The notes beneath the pieces were generated by a model. It had not been told where the DNA came from. It searched no databases and worked only from the letters and a program-made list of their open reading frames with translations. DNA of 63,274 nt from Nitrospirota bacterium (GTDB lineage Bacteria > Nitrospirota > Thermodesulfovibrionia > Thermodesulfovibrionales > Magnetobacteriaceae). The DNA is taken from positions 1 to 63,274 of the forward strand of contig JADFXD010000008.1 of NCBI GenBank assembly GCA_015233725.1, in the 5' to 3' direction. Each line of letters starts with the position of its first letter. Position 1 is the first letter of the stretch. Positions 15,726 to 24,045 of the stretch are shown here, one piece after another. A program made the translations under genes and the position numbers.

Positions 15726-17212
15726 TCCAGGCGCATGGCGTCTATGTAGAAGGATATCATGTTTTTGAGTTCGTCGGTTGCGTCGGTAAACGATATGCCC
15801 AGGAACTGACTGCCATCCTTGATCTGGGAGTTTTTTGCCACACATTCGATGTTCTCAAAGACCTTTTCAAGGAGCTTGAATGTAATGTAATAGCTCTTAT
15901 CGATGACATAGAGCTTGCTGTCCATCCCAGATGTCTTTAGCAGGCAGCCGTTTTCACTTATATTAATAATGACGACGTCGGAGGCCTTGATTGTCGTCAG
16001 ATCAAGGAGCTTTGCGGGGATGTTTGTTTGCAGCCTGTCACGCTTTCTCCTTGTTATCTTGGGTTTTTTAAACACACCGTAGCCCCATAGTTGATACCGG
16101 TTGACCTCAACAGGGGGGGCATTATGCGGAATGACTGCGGTCACGGAGAATTCGTCTATGCTGGTGTCGCGGCGCAGCGGGGTCAACGGCGGGAAACCGC
16201 TGCTCTTTACAACGGAGTGGACGATGGGGGCATTTGTCTTCTCCCCGCGTTGTGTCACCACCGCTATCTCATTGTTCTTGAGCTTCACAAACGAACCCGG
16301 AGGATAGATACCCAGGTTCTTTATAAAGATCATTGCCAAGTCCGTATCGATCTTTTGACCCTTATTGAGAAATATATCCTTCATGGCAACTGCCGGGGAC
16401 AACGGTGGACGATAGTCCCGTCCCGTTACCCGAGCGCAGTATAAGTCAGCCAGATAAATAATGCGGGCAGCTAAACTCACATCTTCCCCCGTAAGCCCCT
16501 TTGGATAACCTTTACCGTCTATGGTCTCATGGTGCTGCAGGACGGCCTTTAACCATAAGGTATCTCTAACATTATTTTTCATCAGGAACTCCATACCGTA
16601 CAGAGGGTGACTCTGAATGTTTAATCGCTGTTTATCCGTCAGGGGGTCTTTTTGATAATGCAGCATCTCCTGCAACTCGATCATGGCAATGTTCATCGTA
16701 ATGGCCGCAGAGAGCAAGGGCAAACGCTCCTGTACAGACCACCCAAGCTGCTTGGCTATAACCTCACACACGATTGCCGTATGCAACGGATGTTTGATCG
16801 TGTACCTGGTATCTTGCTTCATCAACAAGGTGCCCAGGGCCAGGTCCTCATCTATTGCGCACGAGTGCATCAGCATGTTAGCCAGAAAGAGAACCTTCAA
16901 TCGGATGTCCCTTTCCGTGCCTAGCTGCCTGAACAAATTCTCGAGCCTCACATAGGCCATGTCGATCTCTTCAAAGGGCGAGTCCTCCTCAATGGCAAGC
17001 TCGGTGTCAAGCTCCTCCGAGACATCTTGAGGTGCATTGCCCTCCTTGTCGGGCTCATCGGTTGCGACAAGACCCTGGATTGTCTTAACTACATCCGCCT
17101 CGGTTATTATATATCCCTTGCGCAACATCAGGTGACCAGCCTCATCATATATTGATGCCGCCAAAGGCTTACCGATAGGTATATCACCTACATTGACTCG
17201 TCTCATCTTCAT
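15722..17212 (-). CDS. Degenerate HD-GYP domain protein with C-terminal PilZ domain
   Basis: The 496-residue protein starts with a DUF3391-like region (VNVGDIPIGKPLAASIYDEAGHLMLRKG), continues with an HD-GYP fold and ends with PilZ (RRKRDRLQTNIPAKLL, then NISENGCLLKT). HD-GYP domains hydrolyse cyclic di-GMP, and PilZ binds it. The later motif HHETIDGKGYPKGL is intact, but the segment that should hold the HD metal pair reads SAAITMNIAM, without histidine and aspartate. Catalysis is therefore doubtful, and the protein may be a cyclic di-GMP sensor that has lost hydrolysis. Its stop codon overlaps the hsdM start. Confidence 0.85.
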   Translation of the reverse strand: MKMRRVNVGDIPIGKPLAASIYDEAGHLMLRKGYIITEADVVKTIQGLVATDEPDKEGNAPQDVSEELDTELAIEEDSPFEEIDMAYVRLENLFRQLGTERDIRLKVLFLANMLMHSCAIDEDLALGTLLMKQDTRYTIKHPLHTAIVCEVIAKQLGWSVQERLPLLSAAITMNIAMIELQEMLHYQKDPLTDKQRLNIQSHPLYGMEFLMKNNVRDTLWLKAVLQHHETIDGKGYPKGLTGEDVSLAARIIYLADLYCARVTGRDYRPPLSPAVAMKDIFLNKGQKIDTDLAMIFIKNLGIYPPGSFVKLKNNEIAVVTQRGEKTNAPIVHSVVKSSGFPPLTPLRRDTSIDEFSVTAVIPHNAPPVEVNRYQLWGYGVFKKPKITRRKRDRLQTNIPAKLLDLTTIKASDVVIINISENGCLLKTSGMDSKLYVIDKSYYITFKLLEKVFENIECVAKNSQIKDGSQFLGISFTDATDELKNMISFYIDAMRLE

Positions 17213-17232
17213 GCTAGCACTACTCCATCTTT

Positions 17233-17261
17233 ATATTATTATTTTATATATTATAAATCAA
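17233..17261 (-). promoter_or_regulatory. Candidate promoter of the HD-GYP/PilZ-hsdM operon
   Basis: TTGATT, a 17-base spacer and TAATAT on the minus strand lie about 25 bases before the ATG, within a very AT-rich stretch. Several shifted -10 candidates exist, so the exact box is uncertain. Confidence 0.4.
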
Positions 17262-17542
17262 GTACAAACAAAAAAAATAGGTGTGTTTTGTATGGCGCAT
17301 AAACCTGTCTATACTTCAAGCCTGCGCAGGACCAGGAGTGTCCTGGAGCGTTTCGCTTTACTTGTAGGGCTTCATAATCTGTATAATGAAAAAACTGTCA
17401 ATACCATATTTCTTTAAGGGTTGTTCTCAAGGGAAAGAGCGCTCAGTTTTATCACAGTAGGTTGTACCAGAGCACCATGCGTAAGGGCTTTGCGGTTTTC
17501 ATGCGCGGGGGCGAATATGGCCCCCATTCATGAGTGTTTCTT
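17262..17542. other. Gene-free stretch between acs and the HD-GYP/PilZ gene
   Basis: No credible frame was found. It contains part of the repeat family (AAGCCTGCGCAGGACCAGGAGTGTCCTGGAGCG at about 17319-17351 in pieces of two palindromes), a TATAAT at 17379-17384 and a GCGGTTTTCATGCGCGGGGGC stretch close to the acs stop. Nothing else is recognisable. Confidence 0.6.
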
Positions 17543-19543
17543 CTACTGTTTACCTTTGACGAGGTCGTCTACGACCATGGGGTCTGCCAGGGTGCTGGTG
17601 TCGCCGAGGTTTTCGAGTTCGCCTTTTGCTATGTTTCTGAGTATCCTGCGCATTATCTTACCGCTTCTGGTCTTTGGCAGGGATGGCGAGAACTGTATCT
17701 TATCCGGTGAGGCGATGGGTCCTATGACACGTCTGACGTGTCCAACGAGTTCGTCTTTGAGCCCTTCTGAGGATTGATAACCCTCCTTAAGCGTGACGTA
17801 GGCATAGAGCCCCTCCCCTTTTATGTGGTGTGGGAAGCCCACAACGGCGGCCTCGGCCACGGCCTCGTGGCTTACGAGGGCCGACTCGATCTCGGCTGTA
17901 CCGATCCTGTGGCCAGAGACATTTATGACGTCGTCGATCCTGCCCATCAGCCAGTAATCGCCATCCTCGTCGCATCTGGCACTATCGCCGGTGAAGTACA
18001 CACCGGGAAACCTCGAAAAGTAGACCTCCCTGATGCGCGTGTTGTCAGGGTCGCCATACGTCCCACGCAACATGCCAGGCCAGGGCTTTTCAATAACGAG
18101 ATATCCCCCCTCATTGACCTTAGCCCGACAACCGTCCTCCTTTAAGATGGCAGGGACGATGCCCGGAAATGGCCTTGAGGCTGACCCAGGCTTGAGCGTC
18201 ATTGCCCCGGGCAGCGCGGTTATCAGTATCCCTCCGGTTTCGGTCTGCCACCAGGTATCCACGATCGGTACCTCTCCTCTGCCCACCACGTCGTGATACC
18301 ATATCCAGGCCTCCGGATTTATTGGCTCACCAACTGTCCCCAAAAGCCGGAGAGAGGACACGTCGTGTTGTTTCACCCACTGGTCTCCCTCCTTCATGAG
18401 GGCCCTGATGGCCGTGGGGGCTGTATAAAAGATATTGACGGCGTATTTCTCTACGATGTCCCAGAACCTGCCCGGGTCAGGGTAGGTGGGGATGCCCTCA
18501 AAGACGACAGAGGTGGCGCCACTGCTTAACGGTCCATATACTATATAGCTGTGACCGGTTATCCATCCCGCATCAGCGGTGCAGAAGTAGACGTCCTCGT
18601 CCTTGTAGTCAAATATCCACTTAAAGGTCAACTGCGTATAGAGCAGGTAACCGGCCGTCGTGTGCAGGACGCCCTTGGGTTTACCCGTTGACCCCGACGT
18701 ATAGAGTATAAACAGGGGGTCTTCGGCATCCATCCACTCTGGCTCACAGTAGTGTTTTATCTGCTTGTCGTTGATCTCCTCATGCCACCAGAAGTCGTGC
18801 CAGGGGCCCGATTTATTCTGCATTGATACCGTGGTCGGGGCGGATGTCTGGGTCTTTACGACGATCATCGTTTCGATGGAGGGGCAATGTTCAACGGCCT
18901 CGTCGGCATTGCTCTTAAGCGGGACGAGCTTGCCGCCACGACTGCCATAGTCGGCGGTGATCAGCATCTTGGCCTGAGAGTCTATAATCCTGTCTCTGAG
19001 AGATTGCGCGCTAAAGCCCCCAAAGACAACGCTGTGTATAGCGCCTATCCTCGCGCACGCCAACATGCTTACAACGATCTCGGGCACCATAGGCAGGTAG
19101 ATCATCACCCTGTCACCCCTCTGTATGCCGTGTTTCTTCAGGACGTTAGCAAACTTGTTCACCTCATAGTAGAGCTGCTGGTAGGTGTAGGTCTTGTTGA
19201 GGATACCGTAGTTGGACTCCCATATAATGGCGGCCTTATTCTTATAGCCGGAATTGATGTGTCTATCCAGGCAATTATAGGAGACATTGAGCTTACCACC
19301 CTCAAACCACTTGACAAAGGGCTTGTTGAGGTCGTATCTCAGGGTTGTATCCCACTTCTTAAACCAGTGCAGGTGGGTCTCTGCCATCTCCGCCCAGAAC
19401 CCCTCGGGGTCCTCAACCGACCGCTTGTATATACGTTCATACTCGTCCATACCCTTGATATGCGCCTTTTCCGAGAAATCCGCGGGCGGTGGAAACAACC
19501 TGTTCTCCTCCATAAATACCTCTATGTTTCTTTTATCCGTCAT
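17543..19543 (-). CDS. acs: Acetyl-CoA synthetase (AMP-forming)
   Basis: Acs joins acetate, ATP and CoA through acetyl-AMP. From ATG 19543 it has 666 residues, close to the usual 650. Typical motifs are present: [13 protein letters not shown], the P-loop [47 protein letters not shown], and the C-terminal [11 protein letters not shown] with the lysine that is acetylated in regulated homologues. CTAGGAGGT lies before this ATG. A longer frame from 19660 only reads through the repeat and should not be used. Acetate activation fits the anaerobic CoA-ester metabolism suggested elsewhere in the window. Confidence 0.97.
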   Translation of the reverse strand: MTDKRNIEVFMEENRLFPPPADFSEKAHIKGMDEYERIYKRSVEDPEGFWAEMAETHLHWFKKWDTTLRYDLNKPFVKWFEGGKLNVSYNCLDRHINSGYKNKAAIIWESNYGILNKTYTYQQLYYEVNKFANVLKKHGIQRGDRVMIYLPMVPEIVVSMLACARIGAIHSVVFGGFSAQSLRDRIIDSQAKMLITADYGSRGGKLVPLKSNADEAVEHCPSIETMIVVKTQTSAPTTVSMQNKSGPWHDFWWHEEINDKQIKHYCEPEWMDAEDPLFILYTSGSTGKPKGVLHTTAGYLLYTQLTFKWIFDYKDEDVYFCTADAGWITGHSYIVYGPLSSGATSVVFEGIPTYPDPGRFWDIVEKYAVNIFYTAPTAIRALMKEGDQWVKQHDVSSLRLLGTVGEPINPEAWIWYHDVVGRGEVPIVDTWWQTETGGILITALPGAMTLKPGSASRPFPGIVPAILKEDGCRAKVNEGGYLVIEKPWPGMLRGTYGDPDNTRIREVYFSRFPGVYFTGDSARCDEDGDYWLMGRIDDVINVSGHRIGTAEIESALVSHEAVAEAAVVGFPHHIKGEGLYAYVTLKEGYQSSEGLKDELVGHVRRVIGPIASPDKIQFSPSLPKTRSGKIMRRILRNIAKGELENLGDTSTLADPMVVDDLVKGKQ

Positions 19544-19579
19544 GAGTAGACCTCCTAGTTTTTTATCATAGTTCAACCC

Positions 19580-19661
19580 TAAAAAGAAGAGAAAGAAAAG
19601 AGGGCGGCTCCGCCCCCTCCTTGACCTCCCCCGCAAGGGCACCAGTGCCCTTGACCCCATT
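19580..19661 (-). repeat. Palindromic intergenic repeat upstream of acs
   Basis: AAGGGCAC-tg-GTGCCCTT stem, CGGGGGAGGTC, GGGGGCGGAGCCGCCC stem and a TCTTTTCTTTCTC tail, all on the minus strand. The tail side continues into GGGTTGAAC, also present at the copy near 20470. Confidence 0.88.
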
Positions 19662-19715
19662 ATGTTATGATATGTATATTAGGTTTTACAATAGGTTTGC
19701 GTAAGAGGGATGACT

Positions 19716-20171
19716 TTATTTTTGTTTATTTACAAATTTGCTTGTGACATGTTTACCGTATACAAACGCTGAGACAAGACCAATAACGGTCGTACTACCT
19801 ATTATACTGGCCGTGGTTTCATGATTGAAATATGCAGCCATGAGAGATGTTGACAGTCCTGCAATGCCGATTAAAAAACCAAATATTTGCCCTCGTTTGC
19901 GTTCCTTTGCTTCATAATCTATTATTTTATCGTTTAGTTTTAATGTTTCGTTATTTTGCCTTAAAACTTCAGTTTCATATTCATGTCTATGTCTTAGGTT
20001 ATTTTCTGCCATTATTACTATTCTATTTGCCAGGCCTGGTAAAAAGTTATCATATTCTGCCAAAGACTGTGGAGAAGGGATAGGACCGGAATGTGCAGAG
20101 CTTCTTGTTCGTGTTAGTGAAGGCTGGACTGAGACTGGAGGAGAAGCATCACTCTTTGCCTTTTTCGCCAT
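19716..20171 (-). CDS. DUF2335 family membrane protein
   Basis: The 151-residue protein matches DUF2335: ALANRIVIMAENNLRHRHEYE-like sequence (here GLANRIVIMAENNLRHRHEYE), a helix NETLKLNDKIIDYEAKERKRGQ, then two membrane helices (FGFLIGIAGLSTSLMAAYF and ASIIGSTTVIGLVSAFVYG). Its role is unknown; homologues occur in mobile and accessory regions. It overlaps the small gene before it by 23 bases, so both are probably one transcript. Confidence 0.75.
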   Translation of the reverse strand: MAKKAKSDASPPVSVQPSLTRTRSSAHSGPIPSPQSLAEYDNFLPGLANRIVIMAENNLRHRHEYETEVLRQNNETLKLNDKIIDYEAKERKRGQIFGFLIGIAGLSTSLMAAYFNHETTASIIGSTTVIGLVSAFVYGKHVTSKFVNKQK

Positions 20172-20355
20172 CGACTACACTCATCGCATGTCTGAGGGCA
20201 TCACCGACATTTAACCATGCTTCCAGGATATTGTCATCTGTGTTTATATCTTTCTTTTGGTCAAACTCTGTACGTAATGGTAGATATGTATACCCAGAGG
20301 TAGGGAATATATCCATAACGCTTCCAACGCCTTTTATGAAATTCCTGATATTCAT
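20149..20355 (-). CDS. Small protein of unknown function encoded upstream of DUF2335
   Basis: A 68-codon frame begins MNIRNFIKGVGSVMDIFPTS and continues YTYLPLRTEFDQKKDINTDD and NILEAWLNVGDALRHAMSVV. I do not recognise the family. It is soluble, has no signal peptide, and overlaps the DUF2335 start, which supports a real two-gene unit. The D-x-NILEAW...GDALRHAM part looks like a compact helical domain. Confidence 0.6.
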   Translation of the reverse strand: MNIRNFIKGVGSVMDIFPTSGYTYLPLRTEFDQKKDINTDDNILEAWLNVGDALRHAMSVVDGEKGKE

Positions 20356-20432
20356 ATCTTCATTATAGCAACCACAAAGTTTTTTGTCAACCCCCTTGAC
20401 AACTAACTAACCGTGAGGTCGTAGCTACCCCA

Positions 20433-20614
20433 GGGCAATTGCATTTGACTAGGGGTATAGTTCAACCCCTAAGAAAAAAAAGAGGGCGGCTCCGCCCCCT
20501 CCTTGACCTCCCCCGCAAGGGCACCAGTGCCCTTAACCCCTTCCTGTGCAGGTTTGAGTGATAGTCGTGGCGTAGTTAGTTTTATAGTACGTATAAATTC
20601 AAATGCGATTGCCC
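20433..20614. repeat. Inverted repeat pair enclosing a palindromic repeat copy
   Basis: GGGCAATTGCATTTGA at 20433-20448 faces TCAAATGCGATTGCCC at 20599-20614, 15 of 16 bases matching as an inverted repeat. Between them lies a repeat copy (20471-20540, minus orientation) with the GGGCACCAGTGCCC and GGCGGCTCCGCC stems. This resembles a small non-autonomous element, but no target duplication was seen. Confidence 0.55.
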
Positions 20615-20659
20615 TAGCAGAAGAAACAAAACAGGCACCTTTAACATCGATACGTTGTA

Positions 20660-21247
20660 CTACCTATGAGGCATCATGGGCATATCCATTTTCTTGTATC
20701 CCGCCGGTATTTCGAAGAGATCGTCGGAAATGCCGCCTATTTTAATATTCCTCCACGTAGTCGTAGATGCCTTGTCTTCACTTTGAAATCTTACGGGGAA
20801 ATTATCCATGTCTGTAGCCTCCCACAGAAAGCCGGAATTTTCCTTCGCACCGTTTTTGTAAACAGTTACGTGGTATTTTTTAGCAGGATGGTTATCGATT
20901 GTCTCGTTGCCGATAAAATCTTTCTCTATTTTTACGTCAGGGTCGTGCATCTGGGATTGTATATCGCTTTTTTTAGACTGAGAGGGCATCTCCATGTACA
21001 TCTTTGTATCGGGCATTAGCATCCACATCAGTTTTTTATCGTTTCTCATGATCATGATGGCTTCATTTCCCTTGGCGCTGGTCTCCATTTTCATCTTACC
21101 GCCCTTAAAAAATACCTTACTCGTTACAGTACCCTTGCTGGAGACGGTCTCTAAATCAGCCGAATAATCCTTCGTCATAAAGGCCCCAACACCAACAGAC
21201 ATTAATACCAAAACACTTAACAACACTAACAGAATCTTCCTCAACAC
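20660..21247 (-). CDS. DUF4412-like exported protein
   Basis: From GTG 21247 the product has 195 residues, starting with a signal peptide or lipid-free anchor (LRKILLVLLSVLVLMSVGVGAFM). The mature part is beta-rich: SADLETVSSKGTVTSKVFFKGGKMKME, IMIMRNDKKLMWMLMPDTKMYMEM, GNETIDNHPAKKYHVTVYKN, and YKKMDMPMMP at the end. This is the DUF4412/LolA-like fold, probably a periplasmic protein of unknown ligand. The GTG was chosen because AGGAGG lies six bases upstream; the ATG at 21292 has no such site. Confidence 0.72.
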   Translation of the reverse strand: MLRKILLVLLSVLVLMSVGVGAFMTKDYSADLETVSSKGTVTSKVFFKGGKMKMETSAKGNEAIMIMRNDKKLMWMLMPDTKMYMEMPSQSKKSDIQSQMHDPDVKIEKDFIGNETIDNHPAKKYHVTVYKNGAKENSGFLWEATDMDNFPVRFQSEDKASTTTWRNIKIGGISDDLFEIPAGYKKMDMPMMPHR

Positions 21248-21390
21248 AACACCCCTCCTAAATATCTTGCAAGAATGATTTGACAATACCATTGCCTATC
21301 AAAATAGCACATCTCTAACGCCATAGTCAAGTTTTTTTCAAGCGACGGGTGCATCTCAATTTTTGAGGCATTGTTGGTAAGCTCAAGCCT

Positions 21391-21510
21391 ACGTAGGACC
21401 AGGTGCGTGCCTTGAGCGGTAAAGAAGGGGTCAAGGGGTTCGTGACCCCTTGCGGGGGAGGTCTAAGGAGGGGGCGGAGCCGCCCTCCTTTTTTTTTCTC
21501 TTTTCTCTTG
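21391..21510 (+). repeat. Palindromic intergenic repeat upstream of the epimerase gene
   Basis: TACGTAGGACCAGGTGCGTGCC, GGGGTCAAGGGGTTCGTGACCCCTT, GGGGGCGGAGCCGCCC and nine T followed by CTCTTTTCTC. The first stem is a different sequence from most copies but still pairs (AAGGGGT with ACCCCTT). Confidence 0.88.
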
Positions 21511-21512
21511 CC

Positions 21513-21542
21513 TTGACAGGAGCTATGTGGCAATGATATTAT
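21513..21542 (+). promoter_or_regulatory. Candidate sigma-70 promoter of the epimerase-manC pair
   Basis: TTGACA, 18 bases and TATTAT begin two bases after the repeat tail. The ATG at 21553 is ten bases after the -10 box, so the leader would be only a few bases. The promoter is thus placed between the repeat and the gene. Confidence 0.6.
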
Positions 21543-21552
21543 CAGGGATTAT

Positions 21553-22023
21553 ATGAAAGAGCCGTTTAAGACAGGAGACATAGACGGGGTCATCGTCAGG
21601 GAGCTTAGGTATTTCCAGGACAAGCGGGGGTGGCTTGCGGAGTTGTTCAGGGAGGATGAGCTACCGGAGGGGTTTAACCCGCAGATGGCTTATATCTCTA
21701 TGACACAGCCCTCCCAGGTGAGGGGCCCGCACGAGCACGTTGAGCAGACGGATTACTTTTGTTTCCTGGGCGACTTTGTGCTATACCTGTGGGATAACAG
21801 ACCTGCCAGCAGGACGCATGGAAACAGGCTGACCATCAGGGATGCGCGCAACAAGATAATCATAGTCCCCCCCGGTGTCGTACACGCCTATAAGAACGTC
21901 TCAGGTGAGCCTGGCCTTGTGATAAATCTACCTGACAGACTGTATGCCGGCTGGCAGAGGGCAAGAGAGGTCGATGAGATCAGACACGAAGACATCCCTG
22001 ATACCCCTTACGTCATTGATTAG
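21553..22023 (+). CDS. dTDP-4-dehydrorhamnose 3,5-epimerase-like cupin (RfbC family)
   Basis: The 156-residue protein has the RmlC jelly-roll pattern: DIDGVIVRELRYFQDKRGWLAELFRED, YISMTQPSQVRGPHEHVEQTDYF with the histidine pair, and IIIVPPGVVHAYKNVSGEPGLVINLPDRLY. RmlC epimerises a dTDP-4-keto sugar for rhamnose synthesis. The protein is shorter than classical RmlC (about 180) and the catalytic set was not fully checked, so it may act on another nucleotide sugar. It is followed after 23 bases by manC, which suggests surface polysaccharide synthesis. Confidence 0.8.
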   Translation: MKEPFKTGDIDGVIVRELRYFQDKRGWLAELFREDELPEGFNPQMAYISMTQPSQVRGPHEHVEQTDYFCFLGDFVLYLWDNRPASRTHGNRLTIRDARNKIIIVPPGVVHAYKNVSGEPGLVINLPDRLYAGWQRAREVDEIRHEDIPDTPYVID

Positions 22024-22046
22024 GCAATTGAGCAGGAGTAGATAAG

Positions 22047-23459
22047 TTGAAGGCCTTACTACTGGCAGGTGGCAGTGGAACGCGACTTTGGCCATTAAGC
22101 AGGAGGGATTTCCCTAAGCAGTTCTTAAAGCTAAACGGTGACCATTCTCTGCTGCAACAAACCATCCGGAGGCTTCTGCTGGTCGTCTCGGCCGATGACC
22201 TGGTCATACTGACTAACCAGAAATACAAGTTTCACGTAAGATCGGATATAAGCTCTATGGAGCACGACATAGCACAACGGGTGCATATAGTCCTCGAACC
22301 TGCTCTCAAAAACACGGCCCCCGCCATAGCCCTTGGGATCAATTACTGTCAGGATGTGCTTGGTTGCGGGCCGGATGAGACGGTCTTTGTGTGTCCCTCC
22401 GACCACATAATACGGCCCGATGACAGGTTTGCTCATTACCTGAGACAGGCCGCCGAGCTAACAAAGGCAGGGTACATTGTCACCTTTGGCGTAAAACCAA
22501 CCAGACCGGAGACAGGCTACGGCTATATCCAAAAGGGCAGCAGGCTGAAGCAGTCCCTTGAAGGGATCGAGGGGTATGAGGTTGAGAGATTCACCGAAAA
22601 ACCCGACGAACAGACCGCACAGACATACATAGATGAGGGAAATCACCTGTGGAACGCGGGGATATTTGCCTTTGGCATCGGCGCTATGCTACAGGAGTTC
22701 AGCAAACACGTCCCGGCAATATGGCAGATGCTCGGTAAGGGGTATGAGGGGATGTTGGCGTCATTTAAGGAGCTGCCAAGTACATCTATCGACTATGCGG
22801 TGATGGAGCGATCGGACAGGATAGCAACGCTTGCCCTGGACCTCTACTGGAATGACGTAGGCTCGTGGGATTCCCTGTTTGAGGTCATAGAACGAGACGC
22901 CGACGGTAATGCCAAAAAGGGCGATGTCTTTACCTTTGACACAAAAGATACCATGATAATTGGCGACAACAGACTGACCGTGACCATAGGGATCGAAAAC
23001 TGCCTGGTGCTGGAGACCGACGACGTGGTACTGGTCTCCAAGCGCGGACACGCCCAGAAGGTAAAGGACGTCGTCAACGAGCTCAGAGCGGCAGGCCGCC
23101 ACGAGGTCAACGAACACGTCACCACGTACAGACCCTGGGGCAGTTACACGATCCTGGAAAACGGGGACAGGTACAAGATAAAACGCCTGCTCGTTAATCC
23201 CAAGGCATCCATCAGCCTGCAAATGCACCATCACAGGTCAGAACACTGGGTGGTGGTCAATGGCACTGCCAAGGTCACCCTTGGAGAGAGCGAGATATAC
23301 GTACATGTCAATCAATCGGCCTTCGTGCCAAAGTCAACGATGCACAGACTCGAAAATCCAGGAATTATCCCCCTGGAGGTAATAGAGGTCCAAAATGGCG
23401 AGTACCTCGAAGAAGACGACATCATCCGGTATGAGGACATCTACGACAGGCAGGAGTAG
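22047..23459 (+). CDS. manC: Mannose-1-phosphate guanylyltransferase / mannose-6-phosphate isomerase
   Basis: This bifunctional AlgA/ManC enzyme makes GDP-mannose. Its 470 residues start with the nucleotidyltransferase motif LLAGGSGTRLWPLSRRDFPKQFL, continue with FVCPSDHIIRPDD, GYGYIQKG, VERFTEKP and NAGIFAF, and end with a type II isomerase cupin (RPWGSYTILENGDRYKIKRL, QMHHHRSEHWVVV, STMHRLENPG). The start codon is TTG at 22047 after AGCAGGAG; nothing better exists upstream. It is co-directional with the epimerase gene. Confidence 0.96.
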   Translation: MKALLLAGGSGTRLWPLSRRDFPKQFLKLNGDHSLLQQTIRRLLLVVSADDLVILTNQKYKFHVRSDISSMEHDIAQRVHIVLEPALKNTAPAIALGINYCQDVLGCGPDETVFVCPSDHIIRPDDRFAHYLRQAAELTKAGYIVTFGVKPTRPETGYGYIQKGSRLKQSLEGIEGYEVERFTEKPDEQTAQTYIDEGNHLWNAGIFAFGIGAMLQEFSKHVPAIWQMLGKGYEGMLASFKELPSTSIDYAVMERSDRIATLALDLYWNDVGSWDSLFEVIERDADGNAKKGDVFTFDTKDTMIIGDNRLTVTIGIENCLVLETDDVVLVSKRGHAQKVKDVVNELRAAGRHEVNEHVTTYRPWGSYTILENGDRYKIKRLLVNPKASISLQMHHHRSEHWVVVNGTAKVTLGESEIYVHVNQSAFVPKSTMHRLENPGIIPLEVIEVQNGEYLEEDDIIRYEDIYDRQE

Positions 23460-23464
23460 ATAGC

Positions 23465-23610
23465 CCAAAAAAAGAATGGGGGCGGCTCTGCTTCTTTACC
23501 GCTCCAGGTCGCACCTGGCCCCCCTCGACACCCCCCGCAAGATGCGAGCCGCACTGGCAATAAGAGGGACCAGTGCCCTTGACCCCATAATGCTCAATCC
23601 TAATGTTATA
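23465..23610 (-). repeat. Palindromic intergenic repeat after manC, with a GTGCGAGCCGCAC-type module
   Basis: The tail touches the manC stop. It contains CCAGGTGCGACCTGG, a GCGAGCCGCACTGGCAATAA module identical to the one found inside the giant activase gene, the GGGACCAGTGCCC stem and the GGATTGAGCATTATGGGG head. Confidence 0.88.
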
Positions 23611-23834
23611 AATATTTATGTACATATACAAGCACGAGGCTGTCATAAAGTGTCAAGACTCCGTGTCAGTGTTTCATAACCAACACAGGTCTGCTCCCTG
23701 GATAAACTTTTCCTTATTGAGGCAATCCTTACCAATGGACGGTAAAACGAACCGGGAGGGTTGGGTATTAGCCTCCTGATGGTAGTAGTAATGGGAAGGG
23801 TTTTGTTGGTATAATAATTGCTGTATACATAAGT

Positions 23835-23987
23835 ATGGAAAATCATAACGACATAAAGCATCTTGTGCAGCATTACCTCAATGCCTTGCACGTGTACTGT
23901 TTTCTTAGGCGTTTTGGGTGGAGGAAGGATCATGCCCTGGCGTTTGCCAGGAGGTGGGAGAGGGTCATGCATTGGTTCATATACTAA
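23835..23987 (+). CDS. Small basic hypothetical protein (50 residues)
   Basis: The frame reads MENHNDIKHLVQHYLNALHV, YCFLRRFGWRKDHALAFARR and WERVMHWFIY. It is amphipathic, rich in histidine, arginine and aromatic residues, and has no membrane helix. A TATAAT (23812-23817) lies upstream. I do not recognise the family. Support is only the intact frame, the residue composition and its place 58 bases before the MinD-like gene on the same strand. Confidence 0.45.
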   Translation: MENHNDIKHLVQHYLNALHVYCFLRRFGWRKDHALAFARRWERVMHWFIY

Positions 23988-24045
23988 GAGCCAGGATAAA
24001 GAATGGGGCACAGAAAAGTCCCATTGACACGCCCTAAAAGCGGCA

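Noticed and set aside
18887..19549. Plus-strand frame of 220 residues opposite acs
   Set aside because: Shadow of a highly conserved gene; no start signal.
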